Positions 55,616 to 64,000 of a stretch of 64,000 nucleotides of DNA are shown here, in pieces. This DNA comes from Cordia subcordata (lineage: Eukaryota > Streptophyta > Magnoliopsida > Boraginales > Cordiaceae), in the NCBI GenBank assembly GCA_028554755.1, contig JAPTOF010000010.1:4252001-4316000 (forward strand), given 5' to 3'. Numbering within the stretch: position 1 is the stretch's first letter; every line of letters starts with the position of its first letter. Under the pieces are notes generated by a model. It saw only the letters and a list, made by a program, of their open reading frames with translations. It did no database searches and was not told the DNA's origin. Position numbers and translations under genes: made by a program.

Positions 55616-58561
55616 AACTTATTGGCAGATTTCTTCATTATTATTTATTATGCTTCTAAAAAAGCACAATGCAAATGAACACTGTAATCAGTACATGGTT
55701 CATAACAGTACATTTTTCAAAATAAGCCAGATATATAGATTTAAGCAGAACGAAAATTGTCATAGATATGAAGAGATTGAATTTAGTATTACTATTCGCT
55801 TTTGTTGTATCTAACAAAGATGCCTTTTATCTCAAATGGTCGTTAATCTGAAATTTATGGCGTATGAATCTATATATACAGTGTTGTGAAGTAGATTATT
55901 GTAAGCAGGCATAAAATAAAAAAAAAAGGAAGTTAAGACATGAGAATTAAGCTGAAATTTTTCATGCTTCTTTTTTTTTCTGTAGAAAATAGCTATCCAA
56001 TCCAATTGGAGAAAACTTTAGACAAATAATACTGTTTAATTTAGCTCAAATAAAAGTGTCCCTCCTGGACCAGTCAGGCCGGCTGGTTGGGTTGATAATC
56101 TTTTTTAAAAAAAAAAAATCTTTTTCGTATTTGATGTAATGTGTATTCCACTAAAAATAAGCAATTATTACATACATTTTCCGATGACTTACTACGGTTG
56201 GTTCGTTGAAATAAAATTTTGAAGGTAACACATTCTAGAACTATTAGATACTATGATTGCGACTAGTATAATAATTAAAATTCTTTTACTACTTAGAAAA
56301 TTCAAAAAGGATATAGTCTAAAGTTGAAGATTTGTTTCAAATTGGACTTCCAGAGTAAAATAATTAACTTGAAAGAAGATAGAAATAACAGACCTTCCAA
56401 CCACGTACCATGTAAACTGAAAACTACAATCCAACATATATAGTTTGTCTAACACGATACTGATAATTATATTCATGTGACGATGCAAGTAGTGTCCAAC
56501 TTAGTTCGAAAGCGATGAGTCTTTCGTAAAATCCAACCACTATATGAAATTGACGTTTTAATAAATCGTATGCAATATCTTTTTATTTTCCGGTTCTATT
56601 AGCCGCCGGGAAAAAAAAAAAAAAAAAAAGAATGGTGTACATATGTTAACAGACTATTTTTCTTGCGTCGGGAAGAAATCGCCGGCAATTCTTGGTTTTC
56701 TTATAGTGAAAGAAATGAACAAGTTAATTACTCCGTTATATTAATAAGAGAGCAATGAGCTATGCGTTTTAAAACCTATCTCTACTAAAGACTTTCAACG
56801 CTAGCAATTTAAAGTGTTTTTATATCGGTACTTTGCAAAATCTATTTTGATTAGCTTAGAATGAGATGAGTTTACTATTACTGCTATCATGATAGAGTTT
56901 AAATATTTTGAATTAATTAATTTGTTTCACTTTAAAATATCAAAAAGGTAACAAGTTGTTAATGTATGAAGACCCGACTCAACATCTAATCTTTAAACTT
57001 TTGGATTAAGGTTGTCCTTATCAGAAAGGTAACGAGTTATCGATATATGTTTGAACCTTCAACTTTCGGTTGAACGAATTGACCAGTTACAGTCATACAA
57101 GGTTGGCGTTTTGTTCACTTTCTTCAGGCTCTTAGCTGGTTGGCGACCTTTTTACATATATATAATTGTTGGTTAATTTCATTAAAGTTTCTAAAAATTT
57201 TTTTATAAAACGATATTTTCAAACTGAAAGTAAACTAACTCTGAGTAGATTTCCAATGTCATAGGAACCACAATTTACATTTCATTTAATACAAACCCGG
57301 CAAGGGTCTAGTAGGATTTCTTAGAAAAGACTAAAATATTTCAAATATCAAAACTTTAATGGTGTTGTAGTAGTAAAAATGGTTTTTCACACTAAAATTA
57401 TCGACGTATTTCTAATTTTTTGTGGGATTAATTAGACTAGTAGCGTTATAAACAATTAGTGTGGATCCGTCTATAATTTAGAGGTGTTCAGTCGCGATTA
57501 TTTTGAGTGTTTATAAATAATTTTTTCGTAGAACTTCATGGAGGTTGACTGTTAAGTTATACCTAATTGGCAGCACGAATGAACACTGGATCCTTTCATG
57601 GTCACCTTTGTATTTGTGGCTTGAAATTAAATGATAGATCTTGTTTATCAAACAAAAAAGAACCAAAAGATGTAGTTTCATATAAAAAAAAGAGAACATA
57701 AAAAGTGGATCAAACTTACGGATGAAACCGGAACTAGTGCTTTTCATGTGACCTCAAAATATATAATCAAAAGGTGATCGACCTAATTTTTAAGATTTCT
57801 TTTGCAAATTAAATTAATAGTATGTGAGAGGGTTTTACACCTAAGTGTATATTAGATATACGTGTTTTCCATGCTGTAAAGTTTTTTTTTTTTTTTTATA
57901 TATAGACGCATTCAAACCAAGACAGGCCAGTCAAAGTGGCAGTAATATTATAATATAATTGTATTCTAGTTTTTGTTTGTTATTACGGTGACATGGGAAG
58001 CAAAATTGAAAATCCAACAAAAAAATGATCCGTTCATTGAGGTTGAAAATTGAAAGCTGTTCCGAGTGATAAGACATTGCATGGTGTCATCATACCAATC
58101 CAGCAAAGAAAAGATGTCCGAGATTCTTCTATGTTTTTCCATTTGGAGTTTTGTGTCCTTCGATATGCGAATCTTAAGTGTGATTTGAACATCACAACCC
58201 CAAAGTCATAAAACATATTATTTGTAAAAATGTAAGATTAGATTGTGTATAATAGATTTTAAAATAGATCGAATTATTTTAAAGGTCAATTATAATACGA
58301 GTTTTGTACACCAAATCTCACGCAAGGGCGAGAGGTAAAGATGGAATTCCCTTAATCGTTTCTCAACTTTGGATTTTTTTTACCCTTTTGGATAGAATGG
58401 CAAAGTTGAACACTTGAGAGCCTTTGTATCCTTGATCAACGTCCCAACTGCTTCACCTTTCATTCTACTCTTAATTCTCACTTATGGATTTAGCTTCCTA
58501 AATTGCCCTAGGTTGGAGTGCCTTGATTTATTTATTTATTTGTCAAAAAGTAGAGAATATA
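55616..58561. other. Intergenic, no gene seen
   Basis: No supported gene or well-bounded element. Frames at 57511-57747 and 58034-58216 on the minus strand have no recognised features. A-runs at 56104 and 56609. Confidence 0.5.
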
Positions 58562-58800
58562 TTAATAACCAAAGTCAAAATACAACACAATAGCCATGTT
58601 TTGAGCTAACATAGCACCCAAAGACATAGGTGGCTGAGAAATCCAGTTGTCCTGGAAAACAAGTCTTCTAACAGATCTAGCTAGCCAATCAGCAACATGA
58701 TAATCACTGAGAAGAAATTGTAGAATCTGGTATGTTGGATTCCATAAAAGGCCAGGTTCCTCAGCCATCAAATACTGCTGAAACAAAGCCTCAACTATGG
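58562..58800 (-). pseudogene. LINE-like RNase H remnant
   Basis: The minus-strand frame ends ...LLSDYHVADWLARSV...NWISQPPMSLGAML.. then a stop at 58562. VADWLA with a preceding LLSDYHV and a following W-x-x-x-PP-x-x-L is the pattern at the end of the RNase H domain of plant LINE-type (and related RNase H) proteins, but the stretch normally between LLSD-F-HV and VADWLA (R-EAN) is missing. The DNA after the stop (TTTTTGACAAATAAATAAAT on the minus strand) resembles a LINE 3' tail. Upstream frame to 59122 is open but unrecognised and lacks an ATG at its beginning. Probable decayed element. Confidence 0.4.
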
Positions 58801-59048
58801 CAGACGACGCATCTTCAGGTTCCGACACAAAGCAACAACAAGGAGAAACAGCACCATCATGTCCATGGCAAGTACATGCCAAGCCTGCAGATTCTAGCGA
58901 AGCACCACAACACTTACTATGATCCAAAAACTGCATTGACAAAGTAATAATTGGCGGAAGGCCGAGAGCTGAGAAGTCAAAGATGAATTTAACGAAACTC
59001 ATCACCCCGAACAGAGAATGGGCCAAAGAAATAAGAACCCCAGATGGT

Positions 59049-59204
59049 CTAAACAGCCTTGCAAAAGTGCATAAGAGCACCAGTAATAGAAGAGCCTTTA
59101 CGCATGAAAATACCAGAAACAATCGCCATTATGGGATTGGCGTTTGTAGATGGCACGCTCGACAGCAAAGCGGAAATTTCATCAACCACCGATGGGTTAC
59201 CCAT
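59049..59204 (-). CDS. Small unrecognised ORF (51 aa)
   Basis: ATG at 59204 opens a 51-residue frame beginning MGNPSVVDEISALLSSVPST with balanced amino-acid composition, unlike the poly-K/F frames common in this window, and GC-richer DNA than its surroundings. It stops at 59049 and a different frame is then open to 58562, so it may be the 5' part of a frameshifted or spliced gene, or part of the element remnant beside it. No family recognised. Low confidence that it is expressed. Confidence 0.2.
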   Translation of the reverse strand: MGNPSVVDEISALLSSVPSTNANPIMAIVSGIFMRKGSSITGALMHFCKAV

Positions 59205-59246
59205 TTGAAAGCCGTCACCGGAGCAAGATAACGGCCAAGAAAAAAC

Positions 59247-59317
59247 CGAAGCGCGGAAGTTACACTCTGAAAAATAGAGAGAAATGAAAGGAAAACAAAC
59301 GAAGCGCGGAAGTTACA
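59247..59317. repeat. Duplicated 18-mer
   Basis: CGAAGCGCGGAAGTTACA occurs at 59247-59264 and again at 59300-59317, separated by 35 A-rich bases. Exact copies. Confidence 0.95.
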
Positions 59318-60381
59318 ATCTTATTTACTTTTGTTAGTTAAGCAAATAATTCATCAATTCTGAAGGCGTTTTTCTCTCGATTTACTGGAAATGCGTGCAT
59401 CTAACTATTTCCAAACAATTTCCTTCTCAATAAAAGTATAATCTCTTATCTTTCTTAACATATTTTTACCTCCAATTGGCAATGAACAAAACGACATATT
59501 TAAGATAGCATAAATAATTGGAGTCGTCCTCTCTCCGGATGTTTACTAATTGATAATCAAATCCTGTCAAATTTTTTGATAGTCGAATTCTCCTAATTAA
59601 GTTTTTCTCCTCAACCAAACAAAAAAAAAAAACAGAGAGAGAGAGAAAAGAATCTCATATCCCACATTTGAAACTTTGATTGCGAGCAAGACGTCTTGTA
59701 ATAACTATTCTGGTGCCAAATCAACCAGCCCAAGTTAATTAACTGACTTAAACCTCAAATACTCACTTCACACCCATTTTACATCTCGACCAAATGTGGA
59801 TATTAAAGAGAGAAAAAGAAAAAAGAAATGAGTGCCTTCTATATACTCTGAAATAATGGAATGGTCCTTTCTTTTTGCCACTTGAAGAAAATAATAAGCA
59901 TTTCTTAGTTTACCAGACAAAAATCAGCCTGCTCAATACTTGGTACATTGTTTTTTCAGTTCAACATATATTAGTACATTCTTTGTCCGGAAAGGGATAA
60001 ATTAGCCTTCAATGAAAATTAAAATTCCAATATAATTATAAATATCAAATAATCATCACTCTTCATCTAAACATTTTTTATTCTTGAACAAAGTTTAAAA
60101 TACTATTTGTTTTGTCAAAGTCCCATAAAACCTCGTACATGTTTCAAAATTTTCTAATACGACTATGTTATGAAGATTTGGATAATCAAATTAAGATAAT
60201 TCATAATTTATAATTATATTATTGCTCGTATAACGCTAACATCTAAAATTTGTCAGAAATTGCTTACAGATTATAAATACAAACTCACAAACCAAAAAGA
60301 GAAAAAAATAAATCTATTAAAACTCAAAAGAAAAACTAAATAAAAAAAAAAAGAGTAAATCTAAACGCCGTTAACAATTAA
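59318..60381. other. Intergenic; 3' flank of the small gene at 60382
   Basis: AT-rich, no supported gene or element. A GA-rich patch lies at 59634-59650. Confidence 0.5.
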
Positions 60382-60720
60382 TCATCTATCCACACCACGG
60401 CTACAAACAAACGGCACTAACGGAGTAGGCTCGTAACAAAACGGCGCCGCCGGGTGCTGCCATTTCTTGAACACCACCGGCCCCGGCACCACCGCCGGAG
60501 CTTCCTTGCCTTCACTATTGTCGTTCTTCCTACTCTCGTCTTTCCTATCATTACAACAAGAAGCAAAAGCAATCTCAACCGTCCGATCAGGGGACTCAAC
60601 CAACGGCGATAACAGCGGTATCGCCTCATTCCAATCCACCTGCCGGTTTATCTGCAACAACGCCGGCGCCTTCCTCTGCAACCGGCTCGGCTCTCTTCCG
60701 GCTTGCTTCCTTTCCGCCAT
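60382..60720 (-). CDS. Small plant protein of unknown function
   Basis: 112 residues from the ATG at 60720 (MAERKQAGREPSRLQRKAPA). Two further in-frame ATGs lie just upstream (60726, 60738), but MAERK begins the compositionally coherent protein. The N-terminus is basic, the centre acidic and polar (NDRKDESRKNDNSEGKEAP), and the C-terminus proline/aromatic-rich (FKKWQHPAAPFCYEPTPLVP). No signal peptide, membrane segment or catalytic motif is seen. The coding DNA is strongly GC-rich against an AT-rich background and the frame is free of low-complexity artefacts, so I take it as a real gene of a plant-specific family I cannot name. Upstream lie a TATA-like string and two G-boxes, suggesting stress/ABA- or light-responsive transcription. 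Confidence 0.65.
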   Translation of the reverse strand: MAERKQAGREPSRLQRKAPALLQINRQVDWNEAIPLLSPLVESPDRTVEIAFASCCNDRKDESRKNDNSEGKEAPAVVPGPVVFKKWQHPAAPFCYEPTPLVPFVCSRGVDR

Positions 60721-60864
60721 GACCATATATATAAACACGTCTTTAAGATCGAATTATGTGTATATATATGAATAGTTACAGAAAAATTATTGATATATTG
60801 TCGAGAGAGAAGATAATAGAGAAGATGAGGCGAGTGAACAGCTAAAAGGAGCAGAGAGGAGGGT

Positions 60865-60904
60865 TTGTATATATAAGAGGACACGTGGAGGACACGTTCA
60901 CGTG
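60865..60904 (-). promoter_or_regulatory. TATA-like box and paired G-box/ABRE motifs
   Basis: Upstream of the minus-strand gene at 60720: TATATATA (about 60869-60876), CACGTG at 60882-60887 (as ACACGTGG) and CACGTG at 60899-60904, with a CACGTT between. Paired ACGT-core motifs of this kind are bound by bZIP (ABF/GBF) and bHLH (PIF) factors. Palindromes work from either strand, so they could also serve a plus-strand transcript, but no gene is seen there. Confidence 0.5.
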
Positions 60905-63649
60905 TGTAGAGTGTAAAGCTGTGTGCGCAAAAGTTCGTTACGAGATTAAAAATTGGATTCCGTCAACGGTCAAAGTGGTGGAAAGAGATTTTTTTTTTTT
61001 TTTTCTGTTGTGGAAATGCGGCTCGGCTTTTATGCTAGCTGGATGTTGGGTGTATTATGATAAGCCGTATGTGAATTATGGATCTTGGTTAAAACTCGAA
61101 TTATATTGTGATTTAATTTTGAATTTTGAAATAATTCTTTCACTTGTCCAACTCAATATTAATAGTTTGAGCACTCAAACAAATTTTAGTTGGGAAATTT
61201 ATGTTACCGTAATCCAGTGATTTAGATTAGTTACGGTGATTTTTGTTATCAATAAGGTATATTTATTTGATCAATTTACTTTGCTCGAATCAAATAAAAA
61301 AGTAAGTTGAATAATTTGGAATGCTGATCTAGTGTTAACTAAAAAGACTGGAATAATCATGCCCAGCAAGTTAACGTAAAGCATTAAGATTAAGGATAAT
61401 TTGAATGATTAAAACTATTTTTTAAAAATGATGATCTAAGTTTGAATTTTGTTAGAGACGAGAAGGGAGTTTGGAGTAATTCAAGTGGATGAGGAGCAAC
61501 TCAACGCCAGCAAAGCCCACCTGGGAAAATGCTGTAGTCAAGCTAAGCAACCGACTCGGCACATCTACAACTACTTTCCAACCGAAAGGCTCTTGTTTTG
61601 CTGCGTCAAAGAGATGCTGCTGACTAAGCCCCTGCTTCTTTTATTTAAGTTCCTTTGAATTGAATTTTTCTTTTGAAAAAGATATATGTTTAGAAGAGAT
61701 ATCTTAGTACAATAAATATTTTAAATTAATTTTTAGAAATAGTTAAAAATCCTAATTTTGAAATTCTTTTAAAAATTTAAAAAGAAAATTTATAAAAGGA
61801 CTTTTAGAAATTGTAGGGAAAGACGTTTTTGAAACAATAAATCCAAATTAGCCTTTAGTTTGTTCTATGAAATTGACCATACCATGATAGCATATAAAAT
61901 TGATGGGGAAATTATAAAATAATCTAATTTGTTCGTTTTCTTTTTGTTTCTTAAAACCTGATAACATTATTAGGAACACTAATTCTGTCGAGGGATCAGA
62001 GCCCTTCACTTTCTCAATCTCTCTCATCTAAATGAACCGTTTTTTTTTTTTTTGCGAGGAATTTAATTGACTGAGTTCGATTACTAGTACATTTAGCGAA
62101 ATACGACTATCAATTAGCAAATTTCGAGTGTATAGTACATTCTTATACTGTGTACCGATTAAGTCGAAGACACTCAATCTAAGACAAGAGAGCATATTTA
62201 AATTTAAATTATGAGTGGTATTTGTTTTCAACTCTAATCATATAGTATCTAGTAAACTAAATAAAACGTTAACTTTCATGGGTGATGTTAATCCATCGGG
62301 AAGCCACATTTCTAGCATATCCCTATGATTGATTGCACGATGATGATCGAAGCTACGTGGTGATTTCTGAGCCTCAAACCAAACCCAAGGTCCATGTTCG
62401 ACACACGTCGGATCGATATCGCTTGTTATCTCTTCTGTCTGGTCGAGAAAAAGTTTTTTTGTCGGGAGTCGAGAGTTTATATGCCTCAGCTACATGTGTC
62501 TGTAAAATACCCAATTAGAAAACTGTACGTGTTTTGGACTCTGGGGCAATAAATTCTTCTCAAGATTTGGTGGTGAAATCCTATTTCACCCTAGAATATC
62601 ATGGCCATGTTTGAGTTGGCTGTTTTTTCAATATTGTAATACAATTAGAATTGAGAAAAAAAGTTAAGGTTGCATTTTATTTTGAAAATATTTTTTTATT
62701 TTTTATTTTTATTTTTATTTTTTAAAAAATAATTCTTATTTTTGGTTTTGTAAAATTTTGAAAATGTGAAGATTATTTTTAGAAAATAAAAACTAGGAAA
62801 ACATGCACTCAAAACATTTTTCTGATATTTATATACAAAATTACCACCTTATATTCTGAATTTTTTAGAGAAATTTTTTATTTAAAAAATGGTCACCTTA
62901 TTTTCAAAGTTTTCTAGAAAATACTCAAAATATTTTTTTTTCATATTTTCTAATTTTCTAGTAAACTGTTTTTAATTTTCTAAAAATAAAAATGAGAATA
63001 AGTTAACCAAATGAGTTTCATGTCCTAACTTTCATTTTTCATGTAAATAAAAATAAAAAAAATAGGCCAATCAAATACACCTTAAAATTTTGTAATAATT
63101 CAAATTTAAATTTTTTCAAAGGTTAAAATCTCGACTTTTTAAAATTATATAAAAAAAGTTGCTTTCGAAAAATCAATTCAAGAGCCCTGTGCCTGGTAAC
63201 CATCTTTGACAAAGAATATTTAGAAAGACTATAGCAGATTTGGTTATATTAGTCAATACTTAAAAAGGAACCTTTTCTTTTTTAAGGGTCAAGAACCCAA
63301 GTATTTTAATGTCAATCAATCTAGTTATCAACAAAGAATATAAATCTAAATCGACCAAATTAATCCAAATGGGCCTAAAATTTAGGCACTACTAGACAGG
63401 AAAGCGAGAACCAAAGCAACATGATCTAGAATTTTAGATATCAACAGGATTCTTTTGACCAAGAAAAGGAAAAAGAAATCAAAACGATTTTGCTATTGGA
63501 GGACTTCTCAAAATTTGGCTGGCCATAATGGACTTTACACCTCGCCCTCAAAAAATAAATAAATAAATAAAATTAATGAAGAAGATTCCTAAAACTAGTC
63601 TAAGCTAAACTTTATCTTTTATCTTTTATATGATTTGTTAAGATCATTT
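60905..63649. other. Intergenic, weak repeat traces
   Basis: A degenerate MITE-like stretch (about 61640-61860, TTCCTTTGAATTGAAT.. to ..AATCCAAATTAGCC) and an AT-rich repeat-like stretch (about 62605-63190) are visible, but their ends are eroded. Frames at 60885-61220, 61449-61658 and 62333-62518 show no domain. No gene supported. Confidence 0.4.
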
Positions 63650-64000
63650 TCAAACTAGGTTCAGTCTATCCCAAGTCTCAACTGGTACCCACACAAGCCT
63701 AATCTTTCTCCTACGATAGCCTTCTTCATCCAAATGTAAAAGATCAGTGCACCAGTAAGTGCCAAATTCTGCACCCAAAGACAGAATAATTTTAATTCAT
63801 TTCGAAACAACATGCTCAACGGGTAAAAAGGGTTGAACCACTTACTATTATCTAAAGTACGCCGGATTATGGTTCTATGTTTGAAAATTCCCTCATAATC
63901 TCGTCTACTTTTTGAAAGGGTGAATAATTTATTTGGTCTCTCATCTTTGACGGTTTTGAAAATAAAGTTTCTAATTCTCAAAATCAAAGAATTCAATTCC
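63650..64000 (-). CDS. 3' end of an unrecognised spliced gene (runs off the window)
   Basis: Two exons join in phase on the minus strand: exon n-1 from beyond or near the window edge down to 63846, donor A|GTAAGT, a 77-bp intron (63769-63845) with a T-rich 3' end and GGGTGCAG acceptor, then the last exon 63768-63650. The joined C-terminus reads ..FKHRTIIRRTLDN-K-FGTYWCTDLLHLDEEG..RRRKIRLVWVPVETWDRLNLV and stops. Support: a consensus donor and acceptor, matching phase, and a balanced, charged and aromatic composition unlike chance frames nearby. The unspliced frame stops at 63661 with a poorer-looking tail. The frame stays open to 64000, so the true 5' limit of this exon is unknown. I do not recognise the family. 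Confidence 0.45.

Noticed and set aside
1..64000. CRISPR array, phage, bacterial operon or biosynthetic cluster
   Set aside because: No regularly spaced direct repeats with unique spacers and no clustered enzymes; all evidence is plant nuclear DNA.
1..64000. Known conserved plant microRNA precursors
   Set aside because: I looked for the mature sequences of common families that I could recall (such as miR156, 166, 167, 172, 396) and saw none; foldbacks here are transposon arms.

Overview
This is an AT-rich, gene-sparse stretch of a eudicot plant nuclear genome. Evidence for that: a plant ethylene receptor with a plant-style intron, AT-hook (AHL), single-C2H2 (QALGGH) and DUF3475/DUF668 protein genes, two nuclear tRNA genes, a Ty1/copia relic, and many miniature transposons and microsatellites. 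The species cannot be named from the sequence alone.

Layout. 1-6410: no host gene; TRIM-type LTR fragments, then a deleted copia retrotransposon (2856-6410) with two ~830-840 bp LTRs around a broken pol gene on the minus strand. 9702-10208 (+): small C2H2 zinc-finger regulator of the TAC1/SUPERMAN type with a C-terminal EAR motif, followed within 20 bases by a (TA)n/(TATG)n tract. 13-20 kb: accumulation of TRIMs and foldback (Mutator-like) elements. 20.4-25.2 kb (+): a subfamily-2 ethylene receptor closest to ETR2, with a probable 5'-UTR intron, short upstream ORFs, and one coding intron; the protein has 762 residues. 26-37 kb: TRIMs, Tourist-like MITEs, tRNA-Gly(GCC), a 191 bp tandem duplication and a rearranged TRIM array. 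37213-38112 (-): AHL20-like AT-hook protein whose conserved N-terminus begins at a CTG instead of ATG. 40.5-42.5 kb: a ~2 kb foldback element carrying a nested Tourist-like MITE. 45869-47713 (-): intronless DUF3475/DUF668 protein. 54.5-55.6 kb: two MITEs, a tandem repeat and tRNA-Gln(TTG). 58.6-59.2 kb (-): LINE-like RNase H remnant. 60382-60720 (-): small unrecognised protein with G-boxes upstream. 63650-64000 (-): last two exons of an unrecognised gene running off the window edge.

The genes are independent eukaryotic transcription units, not an operon. The ethylene receptor, AHL, C2H2 and DUF668 proteins all belong to growth or hormone regulation families, but nothing in the sequence links them to one another. 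I found no CRISPR array, phage, biosynthetic cluster or clearly new multi-gene system. The most notable points are the CTG start of the AHL gene, the layered non-autonomous transposon families, the TRIM array, and the short-intron gene end at the right edge.
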